NCBI GenBank assembly: GCA_004154925.1
Contig: QJNS01000086.1
Coordinates: forward strand, 70,361 to 134,360
Origin: Monosporascus cannonballus
Lineage: Eukaryota; Ascomycota; Sordariomycetes; Xylariales
Length of the DNA stretch: 64,000 bases
Reading direction: 5' to 3'
The notes beneath the pieces are model-generated. The model was not told the origin of the DNA, did not search any database, and saw only the letters and a program-made list of their open reading frames with translations. This document shows positions 24,101-38,632 of this stretch, one piece after another; position 1 is the first letter of the stretch, and every line of letters begins with the position of its first letter. The position numbers and the translations under genes were made by a program.

Positions 24101-26500
24101 ATATATACGAAATAATTCGTTATTTTATAAATGCAAAATGAATAATTAATATCTGAAAATACAAATTTAATATAACCAAAATACGTTACTTAAGCCTAAT
24201 AATTTTTACCGATAATGTTATTATACACTCGAAAAAAATTAAAATTATTTAATAATAAAAGCTTTTTCGAGCGTTACGAAAATTATAATATTTTTTTAAT
24301 TTTGCAAACTTTTATCGATAATTTATAAAAAGCTTTTTAATAATCGTAAAATCCTTAATTACTTTAATAAATAAGGTAAAATAAATAGGTTTTTTAACGA
24401 AAAACGTTATAACGGCCTTTAAATATTTTAAAAACGCCTTTTTTACGGTACCGGTTCTATGATATTATAACTTTCGGCGTGAAATAATTTTTAAAAATAA
24501 TATTTTTAATTAAATATTAAAACAATACTTTTATAATATAATAAGTTAGGTATTTTACGGTTTATCGTTTTCTTTTTAATAAAATATAACTTAATAAAAT
24601 ATATTTATGAAATTTACGATAAAACATTATTAATTATTATTAAAGTTTTCGAAAAATAACGTTTAGAATTAATTATAAAGGGCTGAAAAACCCGTACAAG
24701 ATATTATCGATTATAAAAATTTATAATATTTCGCCATTTTAAAGCTTTTAAATTAATATTAAATATGTTAATGTGAAATTTTTAACGATTTTTAATTTTA
24801 AATAATTTATAAATCTAGAAAAAAGGTTACGGTCTTCGACGCGTTATTGTGCTAATTTGGCGTTTAACTTACAGACCGCTATAATATTATTAATAATAAA
24901 ATAACGTATTAATATCGAACGATTTTCTTATTCGAATAATAAAAAGCCTTCTTTAAAGCATACGACATAAATATTAGCCAGCCGATAAACGTATTAATTG
25001 ATAACGCCTATAAGTCGTTCATATTAATTAACCACATTTTAACGGTATTCGCAAACCTAATTTATAAACGATTTAAATTAAATACCCGTAAAACACTTAA
25101 AATTACAAAAGCTAATTATAAGGCAGTATAAAAGTATATTTATATTAAAAATAAGTTATTTATATTTAATAATAAAATTTTAAAACTTTAAATATTATAT
25201 TATAACCGTAATATAACGTTTACGGATTATCCGGGATATTTTAAAATATATAATTTATTAAAACGAAATTATTATTAATTATGTTTATTATGAGATATAA
25301 TTACGTTTATATAAGGTTATTACTTTTGCCGTTATATTAAGGCGTTTAAAATTTCGCCGACGAGCTTTTTTGATCTTTTATTCGTTTCGTTCCGCTTATA
25401 AAACGATATTTTTGTAAATTACGTTAATTTTTTTTCCCTTTTATAAAAAATCGAGGTATACTTATAAATACGTTTTTACAATAATTAATAGATTTACGAA
25501 AATATGTTATTTTATTGCTGTTACGGATATACCCGTAATTATTTTTACCGATATTTTCTTTTCCGATATATATCGTTTATACGGTATCTTAATTATAGTT
25601 ATATTCAACCGCGGCATATAATTCTTTTTTATATTTTTTAGAAAAAATTAAGTTAATATTTAGGTATTATATTTTGCGTTTTAATACCTTATTACTTTTA
25701 AACCGATAATTAAAGAGAAATCATTAATACGGTGATACAATAATATTTACGAAATTATTATTTGTTGTACTTAAATAATTAAGTAAATTAATTTCCTTTA
25801 ATCGAATTTATTAATAATAATTACTTATTCAAATTTATTAACGTTTCGCCGTTTTTTATTAATTATAACTTTTACCTTATTATAAATACGGAACTGTAAT
25901 AATTTTTCAAACTTTTAAAACGTTTATGTAATAAAAAGAATATACTAAGACAATAAATTATACGAATAAATTAGAATAAATCTTAAAGAAATTAAAATAT
26001 TAATAATGGAAATACAAAACCGCTACGCAAAACAAATTAATTAATACTATAATAATATTAATACGTTTGTAAAAAAACGAATTTAAGTTAATAAATATTA
26101 TTTAAAATTAAAACGCTTTAAAGATAAGTTTAAAAATAAATAAGCTTTTTCGCTATTATCAAGGTATTTTTTCGCTTTATAATCGTAATATTGCCGATAT
26201 GATATAAGTTATTTTAAACTTTTTATATTTCTTTAATTTAATCTTATAACTTAAACATTTTAAGACAAAAGTTTAATAAATAAAACATAAAATATTCGGG
26301 TCGAAAGCGTTATTATTACAAAAACAAATAATATAAAAAATATAAAATAACACTTTAAACAATTCTAAATTTTAAAAATATTAAATACAGCTTTTAATAT
26401 AAAATTAAATAATTATAACTATACCGCCTTACTTAGAAACAGGTTACGAATCTCAAAGAATATAATTTTGATATAACTAAATTTTGTATAAATAATCTTA
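21200..26500 (+). pseudogene. RIP-inactivated Ty3/Gypsy-type retrotransposon, polyprotein relic 1
   Basis: Gypsy pol is legible in order on the plus strand. The reverse transcriptase start (about 23560-23930) is the best-preserved part: a 93-codon frame at 23636-23917 contains LFVKKPANKIRIYVNYRG, then LNNITVKNRYLIPLI and ARIFTKFDI. The catalytic YxDD appears damaged as SLND near 24058. A connecting FCKLLSIIYKK-type stretch follows near 24300, an RNase H segment (YEIYDKTLLIIIKVFEK) near 24605-24655, and integrase traces from about 25400 to 26000. Between these pieces there are stops in every frame. The gag part upstream (about 21.2-23.4 kb) is not readable. I found no LTR pair, so the outer limits are guesses. 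Confidence 0.75.
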
Positions 26501-27156
26501 ATAAACTTAGATTACCTAATTAATACTAGGTATTATTAAAATAATAATAAAAAATAACATAAAACGTATATAAAAAAGAAAAAAATATTTTATTAAACTG
26601 ACGTTATAATAATATTAAAATAAAATTTATATTATATTAAAATCAATAATAATAAATATTAATTTTATTAATATTCCAAATAACCAAATTATAAAACTTT
26701 ACGGCTAAATAACGGCGTATTGTTATAATAATCATATAATATAAAATAACTTAATTCTAAGAAAAAATATAATATTACGATAATAACATAATAATTAAAA
26801 ATCGTTAAAATATAAAAAACGTGTCGCGATATTAACGTCCGCCTAACCGGAACTCAAGGCTGCAAAAAAATAATATATATTTTATTACAGAAAACGTATT
26901 TAATTATCGTCTATAATTAATACTTTTTATTATTAACGACTAAACGATATTCGATAACCATTTTTTAAATGGCAATTTAAGCTTTACCTTATTATTACAA
27001 AATTCATATTACGTTATTACGAAATATATATTTCGATATATTTACGGTATTTTTTATAAAACGGAAATTATAAATTTGCATTAAGGCCTGTTAGATAGCG
27101 ATGAATGCGGAATAATTAATTTTACTTTTTTATACGTAATATTAAAAGCATAATTA

Positions 27157-27372
27157 TTACCAGAAAATAATATTAACTTTTTTCTTTACGCTTATTATAC
27201 TGAATATGATACGATAAGTTTTTTCGGCCGCCTTAAAGGCGGTATAAAGTCGGAATGCCGCCTCGTAAAATTCTCGACGAAAACCGTTAAGGTACGCATA
27301 CGTTTCGTTATCGTCGTCGTCGAAGATCGGTTCGTTATCGTCGTCGCGGTTAACGTCGAAATAAAAATCCAT
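27157..27372 (-). pseudogene. Short acidic open frame in the AT-rich block, unidentified
   Basis: 71 codons open with MDFYFDVNRDDDNEPIFDDD and contain a helix-like stretch YLNGFRREFYEAAFRLYTAF. The GTCGTC-type codons for Asp survived because RIP does not attack CpG-flanked cytosines much. The frame opens about 25 bases into less damaged DNA and ends in sequence that looks mutated. It is probably a fragment of a transposon protein. I do not recognise the family. Chance survival is possible. Confidence 0.3.
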
Positions 27373-27947
27373 CTAATAAAAAAAATGTCCAAATCTAATA
27401 AATCGCCTTAAACGCTTTTCGCCGGCTATACGTTAAAAAGATAACATAATAACAATATCTGGTAAACGTAACGTTAATATTACGACGTATATAATTTATT
27501 AATTAATATCATTTTCGGCGTTTAATGCAAAATATATATGTTGCTATCGTAATAAACGCGAAATAATAATACAAAAGGGTATTTCTTTAATATCGGGATT
27601 ATAATTTAAAAAGATATATTTAAAACAAATTATACATAACCGTTTTACGTAAATAAAAAATACGTAAGTAATATAAGGTCGAGAAGATATTATTATAATA
27701 ATAAAAAGAAATTAAAAAAACATAGAACAAAAACTGGGAAAGAACCTGGTATTTATATCACGAAAATAGTAAAAGCAGGGATGCGGTAAAATCCAGTCGG
27801 GCTAATAACATCCCGTACGAGGATATTACCACTTTCGTACCGGAACTGGCGTTATGCACTTTTTACACGACACTCCGCCACTCGACTATTGCCGCGGCCT
27901 TACATCGACTATACCGCGCGTACGCCATATTAACTTACCTCAGCTAG

Positions 27948-28065
27948 CTCAGGCCTCCCTGGCTCGTTTTCCCAATTTCTTCAAAGTCACTCAAATACCG
28001 CTCCACAACGCTAAATATTAACTAATCAAATCCCAAATCCCCGTAACGAACTAGCGAGGCCTGAG
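27948..28065. mobile_element. Small terminal-inverted-repeat element (MITE-like), little mutated
   Basis: 118 bp with imperfect 21-bp inverted ends. The left begins CTCAGGCCTCCCTGGCTC; the complement of the right begins CTCAGGCCTCGCTAGTTC (18 of 21 match over the full ends). It lies inside a GC island of about 350 bp (27720-28080) within very AT-rich DNA. There is no coding potential. The inner sequence has normal CA and TG counts, so it escaped RIP. Confidence 0.6.
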
Positions 28066-30792
28066 TTGTAATTACGCAAAAACGTTTTCGTTTAGCACTT
28101 TTGCTTTTTTGGAAATACGAAAATTTATAATAACTTAATAATAAGATATTTTTATAACGATATATATATATTTATACGATTACTTCGAATATAGCTTATT
28201 ACCAATATTATTCTGGTCCTGAATAGGACCTATTTGCCGTTTTTAAACCTTAACGTATTTATCAGTTATAGCCCAAGTTTATCGCGTTATTATCCCCTTT
28301 TTTAAAATACGACGAATCCGAATTCTCCTAGTTTTACTGCGTTATGCCCTTAGAACAAAATGTACGTACGCGTATATTGGATTTTTGGTATTAATATAAA
28401 ACATTTAATATAACATTTAAAAGTTTTATTTGTAATTAGATTTTTTGCGAAAATAATAGTTACTCGTATAATTTAATTATTCGGATTAACCAATTAATTA
28501 ACGTTTTTTTAAAAAAAACAAATTCGTAAAAAGTGGTTAACATACAAAAGTTAACAGAAAATTTTAATTCTAGCTAATTAGAACTCTATTATACGTAAAT
28601 ATTATAATATATTATACGAAAAACTTATAACTTTTTTAAAAAGGCTTAAATTCTGCCATTTGCCGGAAAAATTATTATTTGAAATTAAACTAATTTATAT
28701 TACTTTAGACGAAAGTTAACGTTTTATAAAAATAACGATCCGGACGTTTTTATATATTTTTTTATAGTTTTAATTATTACGGTTAAAATATGTTTTAAAA
28801 TTAATAATAATTATTTGCCTTATTTATTAAATAGATTTTTATTATTCTTCGGTTTATTACGGAATAATATCGATATATTAAGAAGGTTGGGTATTTGCGA
28901 AAATTATAATACGTTAAATAAAAATATAATTCGATTAATAAACGAAATTAAAATAACCGTATTAAATTTTTTATAATAATATAATTTTAATTAAAATAGG
29001 TTATATTATATGGCTAAGTATAATAAAACGATAATATATTTTGGTATGATAATTTTAATATTTAAAATTATATTCGTAATATAATGTTTTAATACGGTAT
29101 TATTATGCGAAATATTATTACCGCCTTTACTTATAATTATAGCCGTATTTTTAAAGAAAAATTAAAATAATTTATATTTCGGCTTAATTAATATTATAAA
29201 ATAAAATAAGTTTATGAAATATTATAATAATATCTGATATTACTTGATATTTTCTGTTAATTCGTAATTAATATTATCCGAATTTTATTAAGCGCCATTT
29301 AATTTCGTTAAATATAATTAACGAAAACGAAAACACTATCGACGGTACTTATAATATTTATCAATTCCTTTTTAAAGAATATATAAATTTAAAAAAATAA
29401 TCTTATCGGTTTTTAAAACGTTTTTATCTTATTTATAGTAATTAGAAAACAATTAGTTATATTTGGAAAATATAGGACAATTAAGCCGAAACAACCGATT
29501 TATACAATAAAAAACGGTAATCTTTTTATTATTTTTATTTTATTTTATATATAAATAAATCTTTTGCTTATATTTGTACGTATTTATTAACCTGATAATA
29601 TCATTAGGACGTATAAAATATAAGTAATTTTAAAAACGGATCGTTAATTTTTAAATAAAATAATATAATTATATTAAGAATTATCGAAAATTTACTTTTT
29701 CGAAATTTTTATTTTTTATATATATAATATTTGCATATTTGCATTATTTTTATAAAAATTATGCGTCCGATATAAATTATTTCTAACAAAAATATTTAAT
29801 ATATATGGAATTTTTTGGAATATTTTAATCGAAAACCCTTTTTCGAAAACTAAGGTTACCGAATTTATAAAGTATATATGCTTTCGGTTAACCGTTACCG
29901 AATTTAAATTTATCGCGTATAACGTAATTTTTAAATATTTTAATTGCGTCGAATAAATAAAAAAAGTATTACGGGGTCCTAATTAAAACGTATTAATAAA
30001 TAAAAATCTTTTTAACGAAGATTTTCTGTTATTTTTTTATTAATAATATATTATTTAATAATATAAATAACTTAATAAATAATTTATAAGTATTTTATCT
30101 TTTAATTCGAGAATATGACTTATTTATAGTATTTTTTAAATAACGTAATTTTAATTAAAACGTATCGAATAAAACCTTTTTATCGGATAATTACAGGGCT
30201 GGAAATATTTTTAATACGGCTGATATTTTATAAGGCGATAACTTTTTTAACCTTATTAAAGATAATAACCAACCCTTAATCGATACCGTTTTTATTAATA
30301 AAAAATTTCGAAATTAGTATTGTTTTTTTTTAAAAAACTCAGATTTATTTATATTTTTCGTATATTATATAATATAGCAACGTTAATTATATTAGGCGGT
30401 TAATACCGATATTATTATTTTTTTATAAGGCCGGTTAATTTAATTACAGCAAAAAAATATTTTATTTTAATTAAATATTACGTCCTATAATATGAAATGA
30501 AATATTTATTAATTCGATTTTAATATTAAGTTTGGCTTTAATAAAATTTAAGGAAAAAATATAAAACATATTTAATGGAAAAAACGAATATTATAATTTA
30601 TAGCTTATTAACCAATTCCGTTAGTCGAAAAATAATATATATAACGTTAATATTATTTTTTTTCGAGATTTGTTTTTAGTGAAGTATTATATGTCCTTAT
30701 AACGCAAATTTTATACCCGTTATATTTTTTCGCGAAATAAGCGTTACGTTATTCGGAATTTTCGTAACGAAATTTTCGAACGCGTTTATTTT

Positions 30793-30990
30793 TTGTTTCG
30801 GAATTTCTGGCTTATTAAAGGATATCCGTTTCGGATTAAAAGGGATAACTGGAAATCCGAGAATATTTTGGCCGCAGGTCGTAAAATTACAAAAATTAAG
30901 CTTATCAATTTTAATAATACCGTACCTATTATTAACGACGTAAATAAGCTTAATCAGTTAAATATGGCAAAAACGAAAATTAATTTATAA
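30793..30990 (+). pseudogene. Residual open frame, unidentified transposon fragment
   Basis: 65 codons starting at a TTG. The same frame stays open upstream to about 30735 (reading KRYVIRNFRNEIFERVYF). It contains YPFRIKRDNWKSENILAAGR. The amino-acid mix is more balanced than random AT-rich translation, which suggests a coding relic. No family is recognised. Confidence 0.25.
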
Positions 30991-33900
30991 ATGGCCTTAA
31001 CCCAATTATCCGAAAAATCTTAATACCGAATTTATTAAAAATAATTTGGCTCCGAACAATTATAATATTTTATATATGGAAAAAAGTTATAATCGTATAA
31101 TGTAAATTATTAATAATTTAATTAATAAATTTAATTAAGGCGGTCTATTATTAATTTCGTCGTTATTTAATAAGTAAAATAAGGATTTATCCGAAGAAAA
31201 CGAATTATTAATATAACTTTTTACTTTTTTATTATTTTGTACCTTTTAATAATTAATATGGTATTTATATTATAATTTTAATATTAATATAACTTTATTA
31301 TTTACGTAATTTTAATTAATTATATCTTATTTAAACGTTTTGTTTTTTATAAAATTATATAAAAATATTACATTGCTTATAATTAAATATAACGCATAAT
31401 TTCGGATTAATTTATATATCTCGTTTGTAATTAACTTATTAATTAACGTTTTTAAATATTTTTTAAGATTTTTTCTTTGCGTTTTACCTTTTTTCGTACG
31501 TTATTATAACTTATATATCAATAATTCCTTTTATATTTTCGGGTCCCAAAATCTTATTCGTTTTAAACGTAATATTTTTATTTAAATCACTTTAAAAACT
31601 TTTATTCGGATTATATAATAATGTCACATATTTAAGGATCGTATATAAATATTTTTCGCCGTATTTTTATATATAATTTATATATTTATTATTTATATAA
31701 TTCCGTAACTTTTAGCATTTATAAAATAGCTATGTAATATATACTTTTTAATTAGGCGATACGGTTCATAAAGTTATAAACCGTTTTTCGTACTATTTAT
31801 ATGGTATTCGGTTTATATAATTTTTTTGTTAATTTGCGAAAACCGTAATTAATCGAAAGTCCGTAATTAATTTAATAATTTAGTAACTTATAGGGCCGGC
31901 ATAATCCGTTATAACGTAAATTTTATTCTGCCGGTTATTATTACGAAAAATATCCCGAATTATATTATTAATATTTAATGCTTATATAAGTACTATATTT
32001 TTCCGTAATAAAAAATCTTATTCGAAATATAAACTTTTCGTAATATTATCGAATTTATAAAATTTTAATAATTATAAAATTTTCTTAATTAATATATATT
32101 TGCATTAATGCCAAAACGTAAAATAAGTATTCTTTTTAAATTTTCCACTATATTAATATAACTTTATAATATATACCTGGTATTTAAAATCTGTTACGTA
32201 TAATATATATTTTCTATTAAAAACGTTTTATATTTTAAAATAATTAAATATTATTTAATTAATACGAAAATATTTTGATTAAAATTACGCCGTCGGTTTT
32301 ACCTTTTCGCAAATTATTCTGGTACCGGTTCCGGCTATTTTTTGGTTTAAGATCTTATTACTTATTCTTAAGGTTATATTTCGGAGACAAATTATTTTTC
32401 GGGGATATTATTCATAAATCTAATTCTTTTAACCGGGCGAACAAAGTTTTTTAAGTTTATTCGAAATACATTATCGAAAATTATAACGGAAACTGCTTTT
32501 ATTATATTGGCAAAAAATTTATTTACCCTTTATGATATCGTAAAATATATAAAAATATATATTATAATATAAATTTGGAATATTAAGTAAAAAGAAAATT
32601 AATTAATAATAATTAAATTGTAAATAATATAATTTTATATATTAAAATATAATAAATATTTGGAATTATGAAAAATTATAAATAAATAAATAATATTAAT
32701 TATATATTAAATAATTATAATAATTATATTTAATATATATTTTATCGAAATATTTTTATAACTTATATTAAAAAATTTATAATAAAATATAAATTTCGTA
32801 TAATTTTCATTTAATTATTAAGTTTTTTCTTTATATATTATCATTTAATTATAAAAAGAAATAATATTAATTTTTTATTTATATTTAATAACTTATATAA
32901 ACCTAATATTTTATATATTTATAATTATATAATCCTAAAATTTATATATATTTTAATTTTAATTATATATATTATTTTAAAATAATTTTATAATTTATTA
33001 ATTATTTATAAGTTTTATTTATATATTATAAATCCTTATATATTTCTTATTAATATTAATAATATATTCGGTAATTATTTAATATATAAATATTATTTTA
33101 TTTATTATACTTTATACTTTTTATTTATATTTCTTATTTTAATTAAACTAAATTTATATCGATAAACCTATAGTATTATTAAATTTTCTAATTATAAATA
33201 TTTATTTATATATATTTAATATTATATAATCATTATAATAGTATTATTACCGTTTAATAAAACAAAATACGGTAATTTTATTTAAAAAATATATAACAAT
33301 TTAATAAAAATTTAAAACGTATATAAAAATTATAACGGCATTAAGTTAACTTTCGATACGAATTATATTAATTATAGCTTATTTTCCGTATTTTACTTTT
33401 TATTATATATATTATTTTTCCAAATCCCGCCCCAGCTTATAAAATAAATTTTTCTTAAATTAAATAATTATTTGATAAACTCCTAATATTATAAAGTTTT
33501 TATAAAGTAAATTCTATTATTATATGTCAAATAACGTAAGTTATTTACCGTTATATATATATTAATATATATTTTATTTACAATAATTTTAAAATAATAT
33601 TAAAATAAATATTCCGAAACATTAATTATATATATATAACTTATAAAAAGTGAATAAAAAATATACTTATATATTTTAATAATTTTCAAATTTTATTTTT
33701 ATTAAATCTCGAAAAAGTTATTAAATAGTATATAATATTACTTGTTTTTTTCTTTATACCAGAATACAGTAATAAAATTATTAATACGAATAATACGGAT
33801 TATTAAGTAATAAATTTTTAAAACCGCAAAATAAACGTTCTTTATATTATAAATTTAACCGGCATATATTTTTTTTTAAAAACCCATATAATTCGGACCA

Positions 33901-34239
33901 TTAGTCGTTTTCGAGAATTTATAATTTATAATAATTTGCATAATATAAATAATTCCAGGGATATAGTAATTTTATAATCCCAATTAAAAGGAATACAAAA
34001 CCGTTATATATTTTATGGTATATATTATATAGACGTTATTTTTATAATAATAAAGAAAAAAAATTCGTAATTATATGTAATTAATTGCCGAATAAATAAC
34101 CTTATATAAAAATTGAATTTTTAAATACCGTAATATATTCAATATTAGTACTAAGGATTTCGGCGGTTACCCGGAATATCTAATTATTATTATATTTATA
34201 TAGGATTTTTATATAAAGAAATTTTTAAAACCAATCGGG

Positions 34240-34347
34240 GACCTAATTACGCCGATAAAAGGAAAACGCGGTAAGGAGAAAAAAGCTAAATCCAGCCGTC
34301 GACCTTTATTAAGGGAACCAAAAAACCCTAATTCGAAAAAGAAATAA
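34240..34347 (+). pseudogene. Lys/Arg-rich coding relic
   Basis: A 35-residue stretch, open at the left and ended by TAA, contains PIKGKRGKEKKAKSSRRP and ends NSKKK. The DNA keeps more G than its surroundings. The pattern resembles a nuclear-localisation or AT-hook-like basic patch of a transposase or gag protein. It is too short to assign. Confidence 0.25.
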
Positions 34348-37300
34348 CTACTAAAATCTCTAATAAAATAGCGATAAAATATATAGGCGATATCAAAAAA
34401 TATTGATTAGGACTATATACTAATAAATATTAATTTTAATTACAAAAAAATAAGGTTATAAAACGTAATTAATAAAAATTTATTACAAACTCGAAATCCT
34501 AAATATTTTAAATTAATATTTAAAGAAAAATAAACGCCAAAATAATTTTATTAATAATAAAAAAATAACTTTTTTAATATTGGCGAAACATTATCCATAT
34601 TATTTATTTATCCGTATAATCGATGCCTTATCTTAAATACTTAACCCGAATTAAAATACCTTGAAAATTAAAAAAAATTAAAAATATTTTAAAAATTAAT
34701 ATAATAAGTTCAAAAAAAAAACCGGAAAATAAAATTTAAAAAGTTTAAATTTAACGTCGTAAATTAAAAACTATAAATTAAAAAGATAATTTATTAATAA
34801 TTGCGATAAATTATAATTTAAATCGCATAATATAAAATTTCATTAATTTTCCCGGCTAAAAAAATTTATTATATATTTACTACGACATATAATTGGTCCG
34901 GATTAAAACGAATTAATATTCCGTATAAAAATTAACGAATTAAAAATTAATAAAAATAACAAATTTAATAAGTAAATAATATATTAATAACTTTAATTAA
35001 TATTATATAAATATTTATAATTATCGCGTTTTATAATCGTAATGCTGTACCGAAATTAAATACGTTTTTTATTATTAATTTTAATTATAACCGGCAGAAT
35101 TTTACTTTTTGTTTTTTAACTTAATATCGCAATTATCCTTTAATTTATTACTGTTATTATTATTTAATAGGTATTATTTATTTTTAACGCATAATTCCTT
35201 AATTTCGACAAAAATTATTATTTTAATTTTTTTCCGATATATTATTTATAACGTCGGATTACGAATTATTAGGTTTTGGTAACGCCGGCGATTTCGGTAA
35301 CGATATAAAAATAAACGAATTATATAAGTATAGGTACGATAACGAAAATAAGATTAAAAAATTAAAAATATTAAAAAATATTAAATTTTGCGCTAACGTT
35401 ACAAATAAGGAAAATAAAATAAGCTTTTAATTAAAATCATTTAATATATTATAAATTACGCATATAGATATAGGCGTTATTATAACCGAAATTATAATTC
35501 CAAATTTCGAAAACGTATAAATTATATACCGGTTTAGTATTTAAATTATTAGGATTACTGTTAAATTATCGGCCGTTAATTTAAACTGAATAATTATATA
35601 CAGTATGTTTTAATTAGGATTAAACGTAATTTATGGTAATTTTGTAATTCTTTTTAATATTTGTTAAATTTATAACGTAATAATAATTTGTAACCTATAT
35701 AGATTAATTTATAATATAAAGATATAATGCCATTATTTCCAATTAAGCGAATTTCGTTATTTTCAGAAAATTATTTATGTTTTTTATAAAATCGAAAATA
35801 TAACTTTTTTGTATATTATATATAATATAAAAAATAAGCAAGTTTTTAAAATATCCTAATATTATTATTTATCGAACCCGGAGACCGCCTTAATTAATTC
35901 GATTATATTTTAAATTAAATATAAAATTTTAATTTCGTTTAACTTATTTAAAAATTTATTAAATAAAAATTATTTAAGTTTAATAAAAATAAATATCTAT
36001 TTTACTTTTTTACCGCTAAACGGAAATAATTACGTAAAAAGTAATTTATTTGTTTATCGTTTATATTAGAATTTTATTATTTCCTAAATAACCGCCTTTA
36101 CCGAACCGGTTTTTAAATATTTTTACGCGGATATTTTCGAATTTAAAGGTTCGGATATATAAAGGAAATTAAGCGTATATATATTATAACAAAGTCCAGC
36201 CGAAATTAAGTTATTACGGTTTTTTTAATATAATAATTTCGTTTTTTTTCAAATATATTAAAATTATTTTACGTATATATTTGCCGTTAAATAACGTATA
36301 TTATTAAGGCCTTATTTTTATCCGATATCGCAAGTTAAAATTACTTTATTTTAATGGTTTAAAAATAATATTTTAATCGGCCGAAAGTTAAAATTAAAAT
36401 TCGATAATTATTTTATTTTAACCGGAATTATTCGTAACAAATTATATATCGTTTTTTTATTATCAGAATTCGTTACGTCGCTTTTTATTACGACCTTTAT
36501 ATTTTTATAAATAATACGATTTTTAATTTACCGGGCCTAAATTTTTTTCGTTATTTTATTTTTTTTTAAAATAAACGGTTCGGTTCTATACTTATTAAAT
36601 GTTTAATAAATTGCAAATAATATAATTTATTTATAATTAATTATAATTAATTATTTATAATTACGAATTACTTAATTAAATTGTTATTATAAATCCTTAA
36701 TCGAAATATATTGCGGTATATCTTATTATATTATTTAATTAATATCTAGAATATTTATACCTAATTTAAGAATAATAATAAATACGACGATACGGATAAA
36801 ATTATTTAATTACCTGAAATTATTAAATATTTAAATTTAATTCTTATAAAATCTTTCGGAATTATAAAATTTGTTAACCTTTTTTATAATTTTCGATAAA
36901 TACCTTTAATTTATTATAATCTTAATTAAGTATTTATAAATATTTATAATTTTTATTTTATTATTAATATAAATAATAATTTTAATAATAAAACGTAACT
37001 TATTAAATTAAATTAAAGGGATATTATTTAATAATTCGAATATATTAATTATTAGGAAATATAAATACTTTGAATTCGAACGTTAATTTTTAGATATAAA
37101 GAAAATAATAATATCGATTTCGGAACGATTAATGTTAAAATATCGGACCTTAGTTTTATAATTATATTTAATAAGGCCGCTAATTTAACGAAAACCGTTA
37201 TATTTTGGGATTTGTTTATAGTATTATTCGTAATTATTATATACGTAAATTAATATATATAAATAAGGAAAATAAAACGGAAATTATAAATATTAATATA

Positions 37301-38308
37301 TTTAAATTGAAAATTTTATTATTTTAATAATAAATATATTGTGTTAATAATAATTAAATTATATTATCGTTCGAAAATAAGGTTTAATATAATAATTTGG
37401 AATTAAATGTTAAATATGTAATCAAAACTAAAAATAATATAATTATATTATCCGGCATTTATATAATCGAATATTTTTAAATTTAACTTTTTAATATCTG
37501 CAAATATTAAAATAAAAATAAAATATGGAATTATTAATATAAAATTTCGTTATTTTTCCGTTAATTTAATTAATAACATAACGTAAATAATATTTAAGTT
37601 AATTATTAACAAAAAAATTTAAATAATTAAGGATTTCCTAAAACTTATTTTAATAACGAAAGAAATATTAAATTTTTCGACAAACAGATTATATACCATA
37701 ATAATTTATTTTTTCCGTAAAATACGGCCTTTTTTATTAAATATAACGTTTAATATAAGGCGAATAAATTAACGGCGTAAAGTTTTTATAAGGTTATCGG
37801 CCGTATATATAATATTAATATATAAGTTAATTACGTTTATATTAGTAAAAAATCGGTAAAAGTACCGGATAAGGATAAATGTTTTACTTTGAAAAACTAG
37901 ATGTTCGAAAAATTAAAATATTTACGTTAAATTCTTAAATATATTATGCGTAATTAACTAATTAAGAAAAAAAATATTTTAAGGCTTATTATAAAGGATT
38001 TTAAACCTTATATATTATTATTTCGGCTCGTAAAATTATATTATTATTATGTTGGCCTAAAGGGAATAAAAAATTATAACGGGTATTAATCGTAACTTTG
38101 GGCCATTTTCCTCCTTTAATAATTAATTTTTCGTCCTAATTAAAACTAAAAATATATTAAAAAATATAGATTTTAATTCTGCGCTAAATTATATAGGTAA
38201 TAACATTAAGGATTTCGTAATTAATATATATTACGAAAATTATTATTAATAACTTTTTCGAATTTGTATAAAACGGTACTAATTAAGGCCAAAAAATCAT
38301 AATTTGCT

Positions 38309-38474
38309 ATCAGGCCCTATTTTGGAGGTTTTGTTGTTTTTATAAAGATAATTCTTAAAGGGGTTTAGTTAATACATTAGACCTCTGACAGATACTTTTT
38401 GATCAAAAGCTATAGCTACGGCTATGGCAGCTGCGCCGCAGGCGCAGCCACAACCTCCAAAATGGGGTCCTGAT
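38309..38474. mobile_element. Terminal-inverted-repeat element (MITE-like), unmutated
   Basis: 166 bp. The left end reads ATCAGGCCCTATTTTGGAGG; the complement of the right end reads ATCAGGACCCCATTTTGGAGG. The inside has normal composition, including an AGCTGCGCCGCAGGCGCAGC hairpin and TAGCTACGGCTATGGC, and is flanked on both sides by strongly AT-shifted DNA. No protein is encoded. No convincing target duplication is left in the mutated flanks. Confidence 0.7.
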
Positions 38475-38632
38475 CACGATGAGGCAAATATTAACGCCAT
38501 AACGCTTTGCGATACTTAGTATGCCACTAATTAACTAGGATTCGAATTTGGAAAAAGTATTTATATTTTTTACTTTTTTTTTATGCAGTTAGAGATAACT
38601 ACTTTAAGAAAAAAGAGTTACTATTACGGCAT

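Larger units (their letters stand above)
28080..38300. other. RIP-mutated DNA of unassigned origin
   Basis: Ten kilobases of AT-rich sequence with CpG spared and no frame over 65 codons. The stretch 32580-33250 is almost pure A/T. I searched by eye for reverse-transcriptase YxDD, integrase and DDE signatures on both strands and found none I trust. It is most likely one or more mutated transposons, perhaps DNA elements, since no LTR pair was seen. Two small readable fragments inside are listed separately. Confidence 0.5.

Noticed and set aside
20985..28080. LTR pair for the first Gypsy relic using the GC-richer stretches at 20985-21140 and 27720-28080
   Set aside because: The two stretches do not align with each other beyond shared composition.
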